From Flexivirga caeni (GTDB taxonomy: Bacteria > Actinomycetota > Actinomycetes > Actinomycetales > Dermatophilaceae), in the NCBI RefSeq assembly GCF_003724155.1, contig NZ_RJJQ01000014.1:62001-126000 (forward strand): a stretch of 64,000 bases of DNA, written 5' to 3'. Below the pieces are notes generated by a model, which saw only the letters and a program-made list of their open reading frames with translations, made no database searches and had not been told where the DNA came from. Position numbers and translations under genes: made by a program. This document shows positions 63,089 to 64,000 of this stretch, piece by piece. The first letter of the stretch is position 1, and each line of letters opens with the position of its first letter.

Positions 63089-63922
63089 TCATGACTTGCT
63101 CAGGTCCGGCCCCGCTGCCCGCAACACCACCACATCCCCCGACATGGAGTTGGCGTTGATCCGGAGCGCCTCGTCGCCGTCGCGCGCCTCGCCACCTCGG
63201 TGCCACTTGCCGCCGAGCTTCATCCCGTCGACGATCGCCGCACCGGACATGGTCGACACCTTCACGAAGTAGCCGCCACCCTGCGGCACCCGCACGGTGA
63301 CGTCCCCGGAGACGGTGTTGGACTCCACGTGGGTCCGGAAGTCGGTCAGGTCGAGCGTGATGTCACCCGAGACACCGTTCAGCTCAATGGGGTCGAGCGC
63401 GCTGTGGTGCACGGTCATGGCACCCGAGACAGTGTTTGCCTCGAGCCGCCCGCGCAAGTTGCGACCCTCGAAAGTGCCTGACACGCCATTGGTTTCGATG
63501 CGGCCCTGTATGTCGTCAGCCGCCACGTCACCGCTGACGGTGTTGAGCGAGGTGTCGGCGTGGATGCCGCTCACGACGGCTCCCGCGCTGACCGTGTTGA
63601 TGCTGGTCTTTGCGTCATTGGGGATCGAGATGGAGACCCTGGCTCGCACGTTCTTGGCGACCGCACCGAGCCCCTTGAGCGCCTCCCACATGTTCGAACC
63701 GCTCGTCTTGACGTGACTGATCTCCAGCCGGTGCCCATCCCAGGTGACCTCCAGTGGCGGACCGACGACCTCCTGCACCTCGACGCTTGCCGCGCCGGAG
63801 TCCTCATGCGTCACGACGTCCACATGCCCGGCGATCAGCGCAACACTGAGCACGCCGACGCGCTCACCTTCGCCGCCCACGTCGAGCAGCTTCGGCTCGC
63901 TGATCTCCCACTTCTGGGTCAT
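63089..63922 (-). CDS. DUF4097-family beta-helix-like protein
   Basis: A 277-residue protein built of repeated NTVSG/NGVSG units (about eight), such as INTVSAGAVVSG, ETNGVSGTFEG, EANTVSGAMTVHH and ESNTVSGDVTV, which should stack as a right-handed beta helix. DUF4097 proteins are often co-regulated with PadR or sensor genes; function unknown. The ATG at 63922 (MTQKWEISEPKL) follows AGAGGG; the longer frame to 64000 has no homology. Confidence 0.85.
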   Translation of the reverse strand: MTQKWEISEPKLLDVGGEGERVGVLSVALIAGHVDVVTHEDSGAASVEVQEVVGPPLEVTWDGHRLEISHVKTSGSNMWEALKGLGAVAKNVRARVSISIPNDAKTSINTVSAGAVVSGIHADTSLNTVSGDVAADDIQGRIETNGVSGTFEGRNLRGRLEANTVSGAMTVHHSALDPIELNGVSGDITLDLTDFRTHVESNTVSGDVTVRVPQGGGYFVKVSTMSGAAIVDGMKLGGKWHRGGEARDGDEALRINANSMSGDVVVLRAAGPDLSKS

Positions 63923-63947
63923 GTCGTCCCTCTCTTTCGTGACGTTC

Positions 63948-63983
63948 GCGACATATCGCGTTGTCAAAAACACGATATGTCGC
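63948..63983. promoter_or_regulatory. PadR operator candidate
   Basis: GCGACATATCG (63948-63958) is inverted as CGATATGTCGC (63973-63983) across 14 bases. The ATGT/ACAT ends match the usual PadR operator. It lies 26-61 bp upstream of the DUF4097 start. Confidence 0.65.
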
Positions 63984-64000
63984 GTATGGCGACAGGTCAA

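Overview
The window is high-GC DNA with closely packed, often overlapping genes and many GTG starts. The gene content points to an actinobacterium of the order Micrococcales, probably near Dermacoccaceae/Intrasporangiaceae. Supporting markers are NucS-type mismatch repair, the order rho-rpmE-prfA-prmC-tsaC-glyA-wecA-atp, a DUF2550 gene beside atpC, and IdeR-like iron boxes. The assignment to family is inference. Most genes from 16 to 60 kb are on the minus strand.

Layout. 0-9.6 kb: a partial thiamine-binding-type protein, a receiver/FAD oxidoreductase, thiolase and 3-hydroxyacyl-CoA dehydrogenase, nucS, a gamma-glutamyltransferase-like protein, a STAS protein, a PduO-type adenosyltransferase, DUF2550 and atpC. 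9.7-25.7 kb: a block that separates atpC from the rest of the ATP synthase operon. It holds a TerC protein, an asparagine synthetase fused to an F420-ligase-like domain, an SGNH acyltransferase, an EamA-like protein, an iron-regulated operon (NHL lipoprotein, Dyp peroxidase, ferric ABC transporter), a YdeI-like protein and an AbiE-type toxin-antitoxin pair. 25.7-33.4 kb: atpD-G-A-H-F-E-B plus two small AtpI/AtpZ-like genes. 33.6-41.7 kb: wecA, glyA, tsaC, then an accessory interval (52-bp tandem repeats, a double GNAT, a pentapeptide protein), then prmC, prfA and rpmE. 42-51 kb: a Tat-exported amidase, rho, thrB-thrC-hom-lysA and tRNA-Arg(CCG). 51.5-54.3 kb: an APC permease, a toxin-antitoxin remnant, a small secreted protein and a second 52-bp repeat array. 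54.4-58 kb: a sulfate/thiosulfate ABC operon. 58-64 kb: two CNNM/CBS proteins, an ATPase/DUF4143-like gene flanked by dispersed repeats, and a PadR/DUF4097 pair.

The main points of interest are the split ATP synthase operon, the AsnB-CofE-like fusion, two arrays of one exact 52-bp intergenic repeat 17 kb apart, hairpins beside both toxin-antitoxin loci, a cysteine cluster in the hydroxyacyl-CoA dehydrogenase, and a marked preference for GCATAC/TATGCC-type contexts at tyrosine codons. No CRISPR array, integrase or transposase was found.
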